Shown here: one piece after another, positions 52,215 to 60,165 of the stretch
Layout of the letters: every line of letters begins with the position of its first letter
How positions within the stretch are numbered: the first letter of the stretch is position 1
Source: Ridgeia piscesae
Taxonomy: Eukaryota > Annelida > Polychaeta > Sabellida > Siboglinidae
Direction: 5' to 3'
Length of the DNA stretch: 64,000 nt
NCBI GenBank assembly: GCA_025642075.2
Contig: JAODUO010000030.1
Span: 591,501-655,500 of the forward strand
The notes under the pieces: generated by a model
Told to the model about the DNA's origin: nothing
Seen by the model: only the letters and a program-made list of their open reading frames with translations
Databases searched by the model: none
Translations under genes and position numbers: made by a program

Positions 52215-54182
52215 CTTAATCTTTATGTACACATGGAAAACGAATTTCAGGTAACGCCTTGTTTCTATTCCTTTGAAATTTTGGGGTTCCCTTTAAGTAA
52301 GACATTCATAGTTCAACATCAAGGAAGATATCTGTGAGTTCATTTGCAGAGAATTGCAGGCAATATTGTACATACGAGAGTTGTGATGCTTGAAGAACGT
52401 AGATATTTGGCTTCTTCAGTTCCTGCAACACGTATTGGTATTGCGACGGTTCGATACTGCATGGCTTTGCACTACAAGAGGAACAGCATGACATTGTGAA
52501 AAATCCTTGTTAACAATATCAAGTACTATCATTTGCCTACAGCTAACAGAGTGCATTTTAACACAATGCAGACACTTCTGTAGGCCTGCTGATTTTGCCT
52601 AAACATTTGTCTTACATATTGATTTAAAAGATGCATCTGAAGATAGTTTTATATCATATTTCCATACTTTACTGTTTTTTCTTCAGTTCTACCATTACAA
52701 TGCTAGTTATATAGCATGTTTGGTTCATATAACAGGCAGCTGGACAACTTCGTGTACAACTTCTTCTAAAATTATTACAACCACAACATCACGTTGGAAT
52801 TGTGATAAACTGTAGTTTCTCACATAAATTTGTGGAAAATCTCACCTTTTTTCATCTTTGGCCTTTTGCTTTTTGGACGCCACTTTCTGGTCAGGAAGAG
52901 GATCATCCAAACATATGACATCATCGTCGCTGTCATCTATTTCTAGGGAAATACTTTTCTTCTTTTCATTCTTGTCCGTATCAGGTGAGATCACTTTGAT
53001 TACACGACAAACCTTTCTGTAAACGAACAAAAAATTAACAAAGTGTTGTAAATGTTACTCTCTCAGTTATCCACAGATGGACACCAATACAAAACCAATA
53101 TGCATCCTTTGGCACGGCTAAAAGAAAATTGTGGCAATTAAAACAAAATGAGGTACCACAAATCAATCCATTATTAGTGTAACATCTCAGAAGTCACTCT
53201 CACCAACTCAAACCACCTGTTAATAATTATTGACACCCGACATTGTTACAACTAGTGGAAACTGTACCATCCAATTTAATCAGCATCATTTTGTAACCGA
53301 TTCTTTTGATAGACCAGTTAAACAAGATATTTTGCATTTTGTATCAGGTAAATTTTGAAAACAGTTTTATTTATGTCAAACAAATCAGTCAACAACATTA
53401 ATACAATATGAAACTTGGCATAAGAAAAGTTAAAAAAATAGCCCAGGAAAATGGTACTTTAAAGCATAAACTATCTTAAACTAATAAGATCTTTTTGTTT
53501 TGTCTATCTTAACTATCATTTAATATACACTTGATGATATCAACATCTCTGTAATTATGATCTACCGTATGCCCCTCTCTACCCACCCTATACCCAACCC
53601 TTGTGTCCCATTTCTGTTTGTCAACATATCTCACCTTTGCCCATCAACCATAGCATCAACGATCTCATTGATGAAGAACCTGTCTTTTACAAAGACAAAC
53701 ACGTCGTCGTTGATGTCGGTCAGGCGACTGCGATGTGTCAGAGTGGAGAGGTAGAGCACGACCCTTTGGAGATGTTCGGGGAAGCTGGCCAGCTGTTTGC
53801 GGGCTCGACTCTCCGATTCGAGAGCTTCCTGATAAGTGAGGCCGGGACGTCCCGTTATCGCGCACGTCCATACTAAACTGTTGCAGAGGATGATGCGCTC
53901 GAAAAATTTCCTGAATGGCGGAGAACAAAGCAACGTGAGCGTTTCATGTCGCGCGCGTGCATGCGTGCGACTGTCAAAAAAATAGAACCTCTGCCCCCCA
54001 TAAACACCACGTGAACGCACCATTGTTATGTCAACAAATCTTACAGAAATCGATTGGGGGAATACCTACTCGTAGTCGCGGAATACTTCATTTGTGAGAG
54101 TACAGTGAAAGACCTCCTCATCCAATGTCAAGTCTGACGGCAGTTTTTGCTTGACGAACGGTCGTCGTCGTAGAAGCGGCAT
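23458..54182 (-). CDS. BAZ1A: BAZ1A / ACF1 chromatin-remodelling subunit, 25 coding exons, intact
   Basis: BAZ1A pairs with the ISWI ATPase SNF2H in ACF/CHRAC to space nucleosomes in the nucleus. Exons can be joined in phase from ATG (54182) to TAG (23458), giving about 1,598-1,602 residues (human about 1,556). Order: WAC domain, residues about 20-125 (TCAITGRPGLTYQEALESE); a SUMO-interaction-like DDDVICLDD near 175; Lys/Glu coiled coils 300-400; DDT, about 411-483; WHIM-type block from about 537 (FTLSEILRLH); RDRTYRRYWVF near 790; DRWRESLL near 1145; C4HC3 PHD finger about 1185-1230; acidic tracts; bromodomain about 1465-1567 with WPF shelf and Asn in YNCQQYN. No stop or frameshift seen. The alternative paralogue BAZ1B fits less well because of the overall order and the close match to ACF1 at both ends. 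Introns hold most repeats in the window. Confidence 0.93.
24376..24539 (-). CDS. BAZ1A: BAZ1A exon 24 (bromodomain, first part)
   Basis: Acceptor CACAACAG; ends MKQCEGLVQELTDRDESWPF then LKPVTRRD: helix Z and the WPF shelf of the bromodomain. Donor GAT before GTAAGT, phase 0. Confidence 0.92.
25155..25300 (-). CDS. BAZ1A: BAZ1A exon 23 (basic linker; 5' edge uncertain)
   Basis: About 49 residues (IETERPSKVSKRSIEPK...). Two in-frame acceptors are possible: CACAG giving 25300, or GAAG giving 25312 and four extra residues. Donor CAAG before GTACAC. Confidence 0.72.
26070..26298 (-). CDS. BAZ1A: BAZ1A exon 22 (Ser/Thr/Ala linker)
   Basis: Acceptor CTGGTGCAG; 76 low-complexity residues with many SR, TP and RS pairs, as in the linker before the ACF1 bromodomain. 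Donor AAAAAG before GTAGTG. Confidence 0.82.
26722..26825 (-). CDS. BAZ1A: BAZ1A exon 21 (acidic tract)
   Basis: Acceptor TGTTTGACAG; about 30 residues nearly all Asp/Glu, then KPAKIKFIK. Equivalent to the acidic linker after the ACF1 PHD finger. Donor AAAG before GTGAGC. Confidence 0.88.
27063..27132. repeat. TA/CATA microsatellite
   Basis: Alternating TA with a short CATA segment, in BAZ1A intron 20. Confidence 0.95.
27235..27956. repeat. 18-bp minisatellite in BAZ1A intron 20
   Basis: About 40 tandem copies of ACAGACATGCTCGGACAT-type units with GG/AG and CAT/CGT/TGT variants. It begins about 50 nt downstream of the exon 20 donor (minus strand). Both strands give long open frames (plus: HTDMLGRTDML type; minus: SVCPSMSVRPS type) because 18 is a multiple of three. 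No sign that they are genes. Confidence 0.95.
28007..28212 (-). CDS. BAZ1A: BAZ1A exon 20 (PHD finger end, acidic)
   Basis: Acceptor GTCTTGTAG; KVPDGDWYCPECRPK supplies the last two PHD cysteines, then TPRKHRRSFYEDSD and a run of Glu/Asp. Donor GACAG before GTGGGC. Confidence 0.95.
28440..29100. other. BAZ1A intron 19, nothing recognised
   Basis: AT-rich intron sequence between exons 20 and 19 with no coding signal or repeat that I recognise. Confidence 0.5.
29249..29499 (-). CDS. BAZ1A: BAZ1A exon 19 (PHD finger, first part)
   Basis: VLDRWRESLLASQSLSQVFL then ARCRICRRKGDGEHMLLCDG and RGHHMYC: the first six zinc ligands of a C4HC3 PHD finger. Donor GTTCTC before GTGAGT, phase 0. Confidence 0.95.
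29650..29860 (+). pseudogene. LINE C-terminal fragment
   Basis: The plus strand reads VAA, stop, TIWNQLPITIKSSETVATFR then KKLKTYLFK. The pattern (LWN.LP..I......FK..LK..LF) closes many non-LTR retrotransposon reverse transcriptases. One stop is inside. It lies in BAZ1A intron 18, opposite in orientation to the gene. Confidence 0.65.
30315..30383 (-). CDS. BAZ1A: BAZ1A exon 18 (small, basic)
   Basis: 23 codons rich in Lys (EEKRSKKKAARSKDKDKED). Donor GAAA before GTAGGT chosen because the alternative four bases on gives a stop in exon 19. Confidence 0.8.
30465..31602. mobile_element. piggyBac-like non-autonomous element 1
   Basis: TTAA at 30465-30468 and 31599-31602 flank an 1130-bp element starting CCCATTTTATCC and ending GGATAAAATGGG, an exact 12-bp terminal inverted repeat. 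TTAA target duplication plus CCC ends are the hallmark of piggyBac transposons. Just inside the left end a roughly 32-bp direct repeat (TTTATCCGGAATACGATTCT) occurs twice. No transposase frame remains. It sits in BAZ1A intron 17. Confidence 0.85.
31671..31792 (-). CDS. BAZ1A: BAZ1A exon 17
   Basis: Acceptor CACCACAG; ends ELARALLQIQQSVEARYLKP, matching ACF1 LAMALFQIEQGIERRFLKAP. Donor CTAG before GTGCGT. Confidence 0.9.
32207..32322 (-). CDS. BAZ1A: BAZ1A exon 16
   Basis: Acceptor CTGACTCAG; VKDRLVWRDAIEKGHYD follows the previous exon as in ACF1 VTDRHIWRSALESGRYE. Donor TGCGG before GTGAGT. Intron 15 before it spans about 7.3 kb, mostly repeats. Confidence 0.9.
32776..33050 (-). pseudogene. 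LINE C-terminal fragment
   Basis: 90 minus-strand codons: VKLRLFHAYCCITYCCQLW, KAKVAYNNMHRRILGYSRWD, SASSMFVNNAIDTFDALLRK. This is the C-terminal region seen after the reverse transcriptase in many invertebrate LINEs (LF.SYC...YC..LW...RVAYN...R.L...R..SAS.MF). It lies in BAZ1A intron 15. Confidence 0.75.
33290..35322. repeat. 118-bp tandem repeat in BAZ1A intron 15
   Basis: About 17 copies of a 118-bp unit beginning GTAATATTTTTAATGTTGGT and containing TCGTGATGCACAAAGACTGC. Variation is slight: CGGT/GGGT/GGT, TATATC/TACATC and GAGTGG/GAGTTG. The first unit is joined to unrelated sequence near 33285. Open frames of 129-133 codons are by-products. Confidence 0.95.
35682..39543. repeat. 53-bp GC-rich minisatellite in BAZ1A intron 15
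   Basis: About 73 copies of a 53-bp unit with GATGGGACGCTGGGGGCAGG and CATGTGGAGGAAGGCAAACC. Common variants are GGCAAA/GACAAA and AGAGT/AGAGC, with a few short units near 36580-36680. It begins about 77 nt past the exon 15 donor. All three minus-strand frames stay open for hundreds of codons (up to 869) because the unit lacks stops on that strand; this is not evidence for a gene. GC content is far above the surroundings. Confidence 0.97.
39621..40608 (-). CDS. BAZ1A: BAZ1A exon 15 (largest exon)
   Basis: 329 codons. Contains SPIGRDRTYRRYWVFRCLPG (ACF1 FPLGRDRMYRRYWIFPSIPG), a low-complexity Ser/Asn middle, WAYFSSETELDRLIESLNPR and NLREMLLDLEERIYIGSLGA. Acceptor AATGTTTCAG, donor AAG before GTAGGT. 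A 53-bp array begins about 77 nt past the donor. Confidence 0.93.
40771..42945. repeat. 28-bp minisatellite in BAZ1A intron 14
   Basis: About 76 copies of a 28-bp unit containing GCTGTATGTTTGTCACTGCT. Main variants are ATCTGG/ATGTGG/ATTTGG and TATG/TAGG/TACG. The right edge lies about 18 nt from the exon 14 donor at 42964; the right-hand units are the most diverged (ACATTTGTC type, 42740-42940). Confidence 0.96.
42964..43062 (-). CDS. BAZ1A: BAZ1A exon 14 (charged helix)
   Basis: 33 residues, almost all Lys/Glu (YKKRVEEKLKEMEKKAEKKE). Acceptor TGTTGACAG, donor GACAG before GTAAGT. A 28-bp array begins about 18 nt downstream. Confidence 0.85.
43888..43972. repeat. 17-bp short tandem repeat in BAZ1A intron 13
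   Basis: Five copies of ACTGCGACAGGATCCTT with scattered changes. It starts about 40 nt downstream of the exon 13 donor (minus strand). Confidence 0.85.
44012..44177 (-). CDS. BAZ1A: BAZ1A exon 13
   Basis: EKLKVLQALVQQLLTYVSVRD..IED matches ACF1 EKMKILHALCGKLLTLVSTRDFIED. Donor CTG before GTGAGT. A 17-bp tandem repeat starts about 40 nt past this donor. Confidence 0.92.
44481..44705 (-). CDS. BAZ1A: BAZ1A exon 12 (WHIM-type block)
   Basis: VSLRNLPLDGFTLSEILRLH and YQQRGGYTPLDDAGLEFR match ACF1 CSLKSLDLDSCTLSEILRLH and YQKRGGFDATDDACMELR, the winged-helix-like WHIM region. Donor GTTG before GTTAGT. Confidence 0.93.
44875..45070. repeat. dispersed-repeat-like sequence (tentative)
   Basis: Contains TATATAGCGCTGTT and later AGCGCTGTACAAAAAGTAC, like the tails of widespread invertebrate SINE/LINE families. 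No element ends are clear. It lies in BAZ1A intron 11. Confidence 0.3.
45538..45627 (-). CDS. BAZ1A: BAZ1A exon 11
   Basis: Acceptor TTTGTTGCAG; 30 residues ending KQATVASQWPHANYG, matching ACF1 ..SLAAAWPQLHQG. Donor G before GTAGGT. Confidence 0.87.
45957..46106 (-). CDS. BAZ1A: BAZ1A exon 10 (DDT domain, second half)
   Basis: Acceptor TTGACAG; EEFAKALKEP, LFNDLLYFLLTSIF, then an acidic EQEENEEEQD tail. Donor AAAA before GTACGT. Confidence 0.92.
46658..46796 (-). CDS. BAZ1A: BAZ1A exon 9 (DDT domain, first half)
   Basis: Acceptor TTTCTCACAG; FGDAIMVLEFLQCFSALLDV is the first DDT helix. I chose the donor TTCG before GTACGA because it gives GISFEEFAKAL with exon 10, aligning with ACF1 GVTLEVLEEAL. 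Reading on reaches a stop after CVEKYAR. Confidence 0.9.
47246..47341 (-). CDS. BAZ1A: BAZ1A exon 8
   Basis: 32 codons, both ends phase 0, ending WSRPRDDMECDDLK, nearly identical to ACF1 WSKPREDMECDDLK just before the DDT domain. Confidence 0.93.
47841..47998 (-). CDS. BAZ1A: BAZ1A exon 7 (coiled coil)
   Basis: 52 charged residues (IQEREILREKLREERLARK...), a long helix typical of the stretch before DDT. Donor AAG before GTAACC. Confidence 0.88.
48128..48390 (-). mobile_element. tRNA-derived SINE B
   Basis: Read on the minus strand: a tRNA-like head with A-box-like GTGGTAGAGCGCCGGACTG and B-box-like GGTTCAATCCC, then a conserved-looking block GTGTCTTTCGGAAGAGAC..TAAA and a GTAAAAGATCCCA segment. 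The latter resembles the shared central/3' domain of several animal SINE superfamilies (from memory). It lies in BAZ1A intron 6. Confidence 0.7.
48465..48790 (-). mobile_element. tRNA-derived SINE A
   Basis: Minus strand head GCGCAATGGCTCGGGTAGAA with B-box-like GTTCGAATCC, then a GGGCAAGTTTTTTCAC...CAGTTCACTCAG block, and a tail with CACTATATAAGAACTTAC of the kind shared with partner LINEs. It lies immediately next to SINE B and in the same orientation; the two may be a nested or tandem insertion. Confidence 0.7.
49005..49233 (-). CDS. BAZ1A: BAZ1A exon 6
   Basis: Acceptor TTATTTTCAG; 76 residues with FKLSELTFDDFCGGP, a short Pro/Ser region and a Lys/Glu-rich end (KKEHKERREKKLKK). Donor AAAA before GTGAGA. 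Confidence 0.88.
49565..49655 (-). CDS. BAZ1A: BAZ1A exon 5
   Basis: Acceptor TTGACAG; RKKGLLTRDKCKLYLKQHC, directly comparable with ACF1 RRKHLFSRDKLKLFLKQHC. Donor AAG before GTGTGT. Confidence 0.9.
50152..51140. mobile_element. piggyBac-like non-autonomous element 2
   Basis: TTAA at 50152-50155 and 51137-51140 flank a 981-bp element starting CCCTAGAAATGACCA and ending TGGTCACCTCTAGGG, an imperfect terminal inverted repeat. TTAA plus CCC ends indicate a piggyBac relative. No transposase frame seen. It lies in BAZ1A intron 4. Confidence 0.82.
51341..51705. mobile_element. inverted-repeat element with tRNA-like arms
   Basis: The two ends are inverted copies over roughly 90 bp: GGAGGAGTTGTA, then TAACACTTTAA..CCGG, GAATCCTG, and a tRNA-like A-box region (plus arm GTGGTTCAATTGGTAGATGC; minus arm TAGCTCGGTTGGTAAACGC). 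The minus arm also has a B-box-like GGTTCGAGC. It could be a foldback element or two SINE copies head to head. It lies in BAZ1A intron 4. Confidence 0.7.
52162..52216. repeat. TA microsatellite
   Basis: Alternating TA run in BAZ1A intron 4, close to exon 4. Confidence 0.95.
52376..52471 (-). CDS. BAZ1A: BAZ1A exon 4
   Basis: Acceptor CTCTTGTAG; encodes YQYVLQELKKPNIYVLQASQLS, matching the ACF1 segment before RRKHLFSRDKLKLF. Donor CTCTC before GTATGT. Confidence 0.88.
52846..53016 (-). CDS. BAZ1A: BAZ1A exon 3 (SIM-like motif)
   Basis: 57 residues: KVCRVIKVISPD, a Lys-rich stretch, then DDSDDDVICLDD, which has the hydrophobic core plus acidic flank of a SUMO-interaction motif (inferred). Donor AAAAAG before GTGAG. 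Confidence 0.88.
53635..53910 (-). CDS. BAZ1A: BAZ1A exon 2 (WAC domain)
   Basis: Acceptor CCATTCAG; encodes KFFERIILCNSLVWTC, GRPGLTYQEALESE and THRSRLTDINDDVFVFVKDR, the core of the WAC DNA-binding domain. Donor AAAG before GTGAGA. Confidence 0.95.
54070..54182 (-). CDS. BAZ1A: BAZ1A exon 1 (start codon)
   Basis: Begins MPLLRRRPFVKQKLPSDL, very close to the vertebrate ACF1 N-terminus (MPLLHRKPFVRQKPP), which fixes the start. Ends GACTACGA before GTAGGT, phase 2. Confidence 0.93.
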
Positions 54183-54480
54183 CTTGAATTTTGGAGGGAA
54201 AAATACTCAACCTCGTGAATGGCCAAAATACTCCCAATAAACATCAGCTGGCTGTCCGCAACATCTAGAATGTCTTATTTATGACCTGTACGAATTTCGG
54301 AACTCAGAACTGCCGTAAAACGTGAAACGGAAGCAAAAATACTGCCCAACACACAATGACGTAGTACGTTGTAGCAGAACGAGGTCAAATGCCGACACCG
54401 GTTCCGCTCCTTGAATCACCTGTTATGAGTAGGGGGTAATTCAAAATTAAATAACTTTGAAGAACGAAGAGCTATGTCAA
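54183..54480 (-). promoter_or_regulatory. BAZ1A: BAZ1A 5' flank, possible promoter
   Basis: Region immediately upstream of the start codon on the minus strand. It has a CRE-like TGACGTA (54357-54363) and an ETS-like CGGAAG (54328-54333), both common in housekeeping promoters. No TATA box seen. Assignment rests on position plus short motifs. Confidence 0.35.
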
Positions 54481-55926
54481 AGAAATTTGGTAGAATTCCG
54501 TCTAAATAGTTTATTTAAATGTGTTTTAATTTTGGTCCTGAACAGTGATTTAGTTACACTGCTAGCATTAAATATATAAGCAAATTTTATTTCATCTGAA
54601 AATCCTGGCGCTGTGGGCGTGGCTTATGATTTTTCTAGTTGCTCATTGGTCTAAATGCCACGTGATTGACATGGCGGACCAGTCGTAGCGCGCGCCAAAC
54701 TCGTTGTGTATGGCGAATGATTTTCTAAGTAAACATTATCATGAATTGCATTTATTTTATATGTAAATTGTGGAAACAAGATGTAATATTAATTTTGTGT
54801 TTTAGCGCTCAATTCTATTTGTGGCTTTCAATTGCTGATTTATGTGTGACTAACAGCGCTTGTGTTGAGTTGACAATAGCTAGGGTAAGGTGGGGTAAGA
54901 TGCACTGTCTCTAAAACAACCATCCTTTTATAATTATTATAGGCTCGATCGCTTATCCGACTCTCGCTCGCCTGGATGACTTCGATGAGAAAATAATCTC
55001 GTGAAACATACATGATTTAGTAACACTGCTAGCATTAAATATATAAGCAAAATCCTGCCCGTGACCTATTTGGTCTCCCTCCATAGATATAAATGTTGAC
55101 ATTTATATCTATGATCTAGTCGCCGGTTCAGATCCACCAAAACCAAGACCAACAGGTTTAGTAGCAGCTTTCCCTCCTAGCCGTGCAAGCCCTGACAGAA
55201 GTGATTTTTTCTCCCATCTGTGGTGCACTCATCTTCCAGTTTCAATGTGTTTTAGTGTATATACCTTAACATAATCTTTTATATATTATTTTATTCCACA
55301 ATTTACATTTTATTATTTTATATTGATACTAGATCATGCAAATTATTATTTATCGATGTTTTAAAGAATAACTTTTTTATTCGGATCTATTGTATGTGAT
55401 TGCTCTTATTTATTTAATTAATTTAAAGTAGTATTATAATTGTTTATCATAATCGTTTGGTGCATGTGAATGTATTGTCATGTGAACATACTTGTACATA
55501 TGGCAATAAGGCTGATCTTATCTTAATGACATTGCTCGAAGCAGTCAGATGTCATAACTGTTTTGGATTAATTCTTAGGTATATATGTTTAATAATAATT
55601 AATATTTATACTTTTGATAACGAAATTAAGTTATAAAATATGTGTACATAAAATAAAAAAGCAAAATATTCGATGAATAAAATGACAACGTATTTTTTCT
55701 GTTTATTTTTGTATAACATGTTTCAGTATAAGTTTAAGTTTGATTTGTTTTAATAACATAATTTTTAATTTATATACTGATTAACAAAATATTTATATAC
55801 TGACAAAAAGTGTATTCTTGTTTAATTTGTTAGTTCAAAGTCGGTCTGATAGCTAATCATCGTCTCTAGTCTATATACATGCAGAGCACAATTTCCGCAT
55901 GCATTTCACCAGTGACGGGCTTCAAA
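54481..55926. other. intergenic DNA with small repeats
   Basis: Mostly AT-rich. A roughly 45-bp segment (CACTGCTAGCATTAAATATA) occurs near 54556 and again near 55024. GGGTAAGGTGGGGTAAGA preceded by TA at 54893 resembles one end of the element at 62136. A perfect hairpin lies at 55082-55113. No gene recognised. Confidence 0.5.
55082..55113. repeat. perfect hairpin
   Basis: Arms CATAGATATAAATGT and its exact reverse complement, with a two-base loop. Confidence 0.85.
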
Positions 55927-56045
55927 ATGGCAGCCACCTTACAGTGTCTTGGTAACCGACGATACTTCTTATATAGGAGCCGTAAAGTTCTCTCACTTTT
56001 TACAACCAGACGCAATGCTTCCGGGTCTGGTCTCTCACGTCATGT
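55927..56045 (+). CDS. possible first exon of a mitochondrial protein
   Basis: ATG in context AAAATGGC opens MAATLQCLGNRRYFLYRSRK and continues with many Arg, Ser and Leu and no acidic residues for about 40 codons, as in mitochondrial import presequences. CAT before GTATGT offers a donor at 56045. Without splicing the frame runs to 56184. I do not recognise the protein, and downstream exons would be beyond the retroelements or off the window. It could be a chance open frame. Confidence 0.3.
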
Positions 56046-56184
56046 ATGTCAATCAACACTGAGACTACATAACCCCAATGGGATAAATGTTAGCACGACT
56101 CCGTCGTTAATATTACAGGAAGAAACACATCTTATTCGGCGCGGAACTATTCGGGAATTGTGCCTGCATCTCTATATGAAATAA

Positions 56185-56910
<726 letters not shown>

Positions 56911-57315
56911 TAGCCATAGAAAAATATCTATACTCATTGCCACCTTTGTGACGACTGTGAGCTGGTGTTTTTTACAGCTGGTTCATTATTGTCTTCATGT
57001 ATACGTAGTATTTGATCCAATCTCTTCTCTGCCTTTTGCGGCTTTACGCTGTCTAACCTGAGTCTATATGATTGGTGCCACTAAACCTTATTTATTGCAA
57101 GTCTTTCTATTCATGCACCTTCGTCCAATCAGTCCAACTGTATTTTTGGTGCAGTTTTCCCAAGTTAATTAATTTTATGAGATTAATAGTGAATGTCTTG
57201 TATGCATAGGTCTTTTCGTCTTAACATAAATTGATTTGCTAGCATCTCTGTTGTATAAATAAATAAAAACGGTGATATTTGGCTTTGAATATACCGATGT
57301 AACATATTACATATG

Positions 57316-57443
57316 TAGAGAGAGGGGGGAGAGGGAGAGGGAGAGGGAGAGGGAGGAGGGAGAGGGAGAGGGAGAGGGAGAGGGAGAGGGAGAGGGAGAG
57401 GGAGAGGGAGAGGGAGAGGGAGAGGGAGAGGGAGAGGGAGGGG
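57316..57443. repeat. GAGAGG microsatellite inside LINE remnant
   Basis: Near-pure GAGAGG/GAGG run of about 125 bp that cuts off the 3' end of the reverse-transcriptase frame on the minus strand. Confidence 0.95.
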
Positions 57444-58622
57444 TCAATGTCCACATTAAAGATAGGTGAACCACATTAACTGTTGAGCTTTTTCCATTGG
57501 CTGTTGTGTTGAGGTCAGGTGGGCCAGGGATTGGTTGATGCATAACTTTAGCTTTTTGGGTCGAGATGGTGAGACCAAAGTCAGTGCAAGCCTTCGCAAA
57601 CAGGTCTACAGTATGTTCAATTTCAGGGCTGGCGATTAGGGCGCAGTCATCCGCGAAAAGAAGACCTCGTACTGTTACATCAAGTATCTTTGCCTGAAGC
57701 CTTCTGAGGTTGAAACGTTTTCGATCCAATCGAAAGCAGAGGTCAACGCCCACACGGTTGTACTAGAATGCATCCATGAGCATGGCAGAGAACATGAGAC
57801 TAAAAAGGACAGAGCCCAAAACACAAGCTTGCGCACTTCATTATTTTGTGATTTCGAAAGAGGGCGGAGGTCTCGCAGTGATCTTGAACTCGGGCCAATT
57901 TCCCATCGTGAAATTGTGTGACCATGTCAATAAAATAAAATGTATACGTCTGGGCAGTCAAATGTGGTCATGATTCTCCAAAAGTCACCTCGGCAAACTG
58001 CCAAAAGCCTTTGTAAGGTCCACAAAAGTGATGTAGTGATTTATATGTTAATCTGTTCTTGACACTTTTCCTGGAGTTGTCTGGCAGCAAAGATCATATC
58101 CACTGCTTTCCTAAAGCCACACTGGCTCTCTGGTAAAGATGGACATGTCGGCGGTCGAGCAGGATTCTTGCAAGGACTTTGCCTGCAGCGGACAAAGATA
58201 TCCCTTTGTGATTATCACAGTACTATCGATTTCCCTTTTGCTTATGCCTATAGATTATTGATACATCTTTGAACTCTTGAGTGGCACGTTTCTGAACACA
58301 CATTCCATAAAGAGATCAGTCAGTACATCAACCAGACAAGGACACCAGGCTTTGTAGATATCAGATGGAATGGAGACAGTTCCTGGAAACTTGCCGTTGG
58401 AGAGGCGGTGTGTGGCTTCTACTGTTTCCTGTTGGGTGCAGCAAGAGCCTCGTTGACTTGGGCCAGAGGCAGACGGTTGATGGACAATGAAGAAGTTCTT
58501 AAAACCATGCCTGTCAACATGCGCCTGAATCTCATTTGCCTGATCCTGTTGAGATCTTTCTGAGCAGTAGATATTGGGTCAGTGCTGTAGATCGCTGAAG
58601 TGTACGTAAAACTGGTTGTCAC
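57444..58622 (-). pseudogene. decayed LINE reverse transcriptase
   Basis: Best frame 57753 to about 57480: VDLCFRLDRKRFNLRRLQAK, then LLFADDCALIAS (the catalytic F-A-D-D motif), then a VDLFAKACTDFGLTISTQKA stretch. Upstream on the minus strand, across frameshifts, are pieces of earlier palm motifs (NGKFPGTVSIPSDIYKAW; ITFVDLTKAF). Order and spacing fit a non-LTR retrotransposon. Frameshifts and stops show it is inactive. Confidence 0.85.
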
Positions 58623-58639
58623 GGTGAAAAAGTGACGTC

Positions 58640-59330
58640 ATCGCCAATTGTTGATGCGTAGATCGCCCTACGTCATTTCCAGAAAATGTCGTGCCAGTAG
58701 GTCTGTAGATCCTGGGTAAACGTTCGTTCACTTGCATAGCGTGAAATTTAATTTATGTAGAGTTACAAGAGCAACTGTGATGCCTGTAATGATTGTTCAT
58801 GGACATATGAATGTAATCATTTACGCATGAAACTTACTCGTACGCGCATAGCACATCTTTTACGGACCAGACAACTCACGTCTTGTTTATTATTGATGCG
58901 CCACAAAACACAATTCCTACAAATAACCATAGTGTATCACAATATCTCCCTTAGCAGTAAACAAAGAAATAAAATAGTGTAAACATAATTTTGACCGAAT
59001 CTATAAAATCAAAATCCTTCATGTATACTTACGAATTACTAGAATACACATATAGCGTTCACAGATCAATAAAGCATTACTGATGTCTGAATATAATATG
59101 TGTGATTAACTGCACTCCACTAAATTGCAGTTTATGATAAGTCCGTGCTAAATTAGATTCACATGAACATTATCAAGTCCGTGTTAGATCTATCACGGAC
59201 TTGGTTATGTTTGTGACTCTAGTCACATGACCATAATTACTCGTCAATGTATCGGGACGTCATCGGCTTTCGGGATGGTACACTCGCAGTCGCTATAGTA
59301 TCGCCATATGTCGTGACACCAATTGCGTCA
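58640..59330. other. region between LINE and gypsy remnants
   Basis: No gene recognised. CAAGTCCGTG and its inverse CACGGACTTG form a 10-bp stem around a 10-base loop at 59174-59203, and AAGTCCGTG occurs again near 59140. Confidence 0.4.
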
Positions 59331-60013
59331 TCATCGGGTTGTCGGTGAAGTCTTCTTGGAAAGCCACTCGGTGTGGTATTTCTGCTGCGTCCTCGACAAC
59401 GCTCTGCGACGGGTTGGTATGCAGTAATTATCTGAGATGTGACCTGGTCCTGCGCAGTCTCGGACCGTTCGGTGTTTGCACGAGGTATGATCTCGGTTCT
59501 GCACGTGTACTAATCACCTCTCCTGGATGCCACTGGGGCGTCTCCTTGTCCAATATTCTCACCCGCTGACCGGCATGTAGTGGGGCCAGCTCACCACACC
59601 TTGATTGTGGCAGTTTACCATGCGATATCTCCGCTGCTGTACTCCGCGCGCATTGTGTAGTCTGATGCAGACAACTATCTGAGCTGGACTCCAGGTGCTG
59701 ACGTTGATGAGGTCCACGTTGAGGAGCCTTTCGTCATTCTAGTCTGTCACGACGTCATCCACTGTTACGTCTAATAAGAGCCCAGCATTTTTTCTCTGGA
59801 TTGGGAAGTCGCGACTGGTTGTCCGCTATGATCACTTGGCTGCCAGGTCGGTGGTACACAAGCTGAAAGTCGTACCCCTGAATCTTGATCAGAAGTCGCT
59901 GTAGGCGTGGAGGTGCGCTCTTCGGCGGCGTGTTGTGTATCATCAACAGAGGCTTGTGGTCTGTTACGACAACGAACGGTTTTCCAAAGAGGTACGTGTT
60001 GAAATTTTGAATC

Positions 60014-60165
60014 CCGCACACGATGCCCAGGGCATCCCGCACACGATGGACAGTGCATCCCGCACACGATGGACAGTGCATCCCGCATACGATGGACAGT
60101 GCATCCCGCACACGATGGATAGTGCATCCCGCACACGATGGACAGTGCATCCCGCACACGATGGC
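60014..60165. repeat. 23-bp minisatellite inside the RNase H frame
   Basis: Six to seven copies of CCCGCACACGATGGACAGTGCAT-type units (23 bp). On the minus strand the flanks read ERETLAIVCG and IVCGIQNFN, which are contiguous in intact gypsy RNase H, so the array expanded in place from the codons at that point. 23 bp shifts frame at each unit. Confidence 0.9.
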
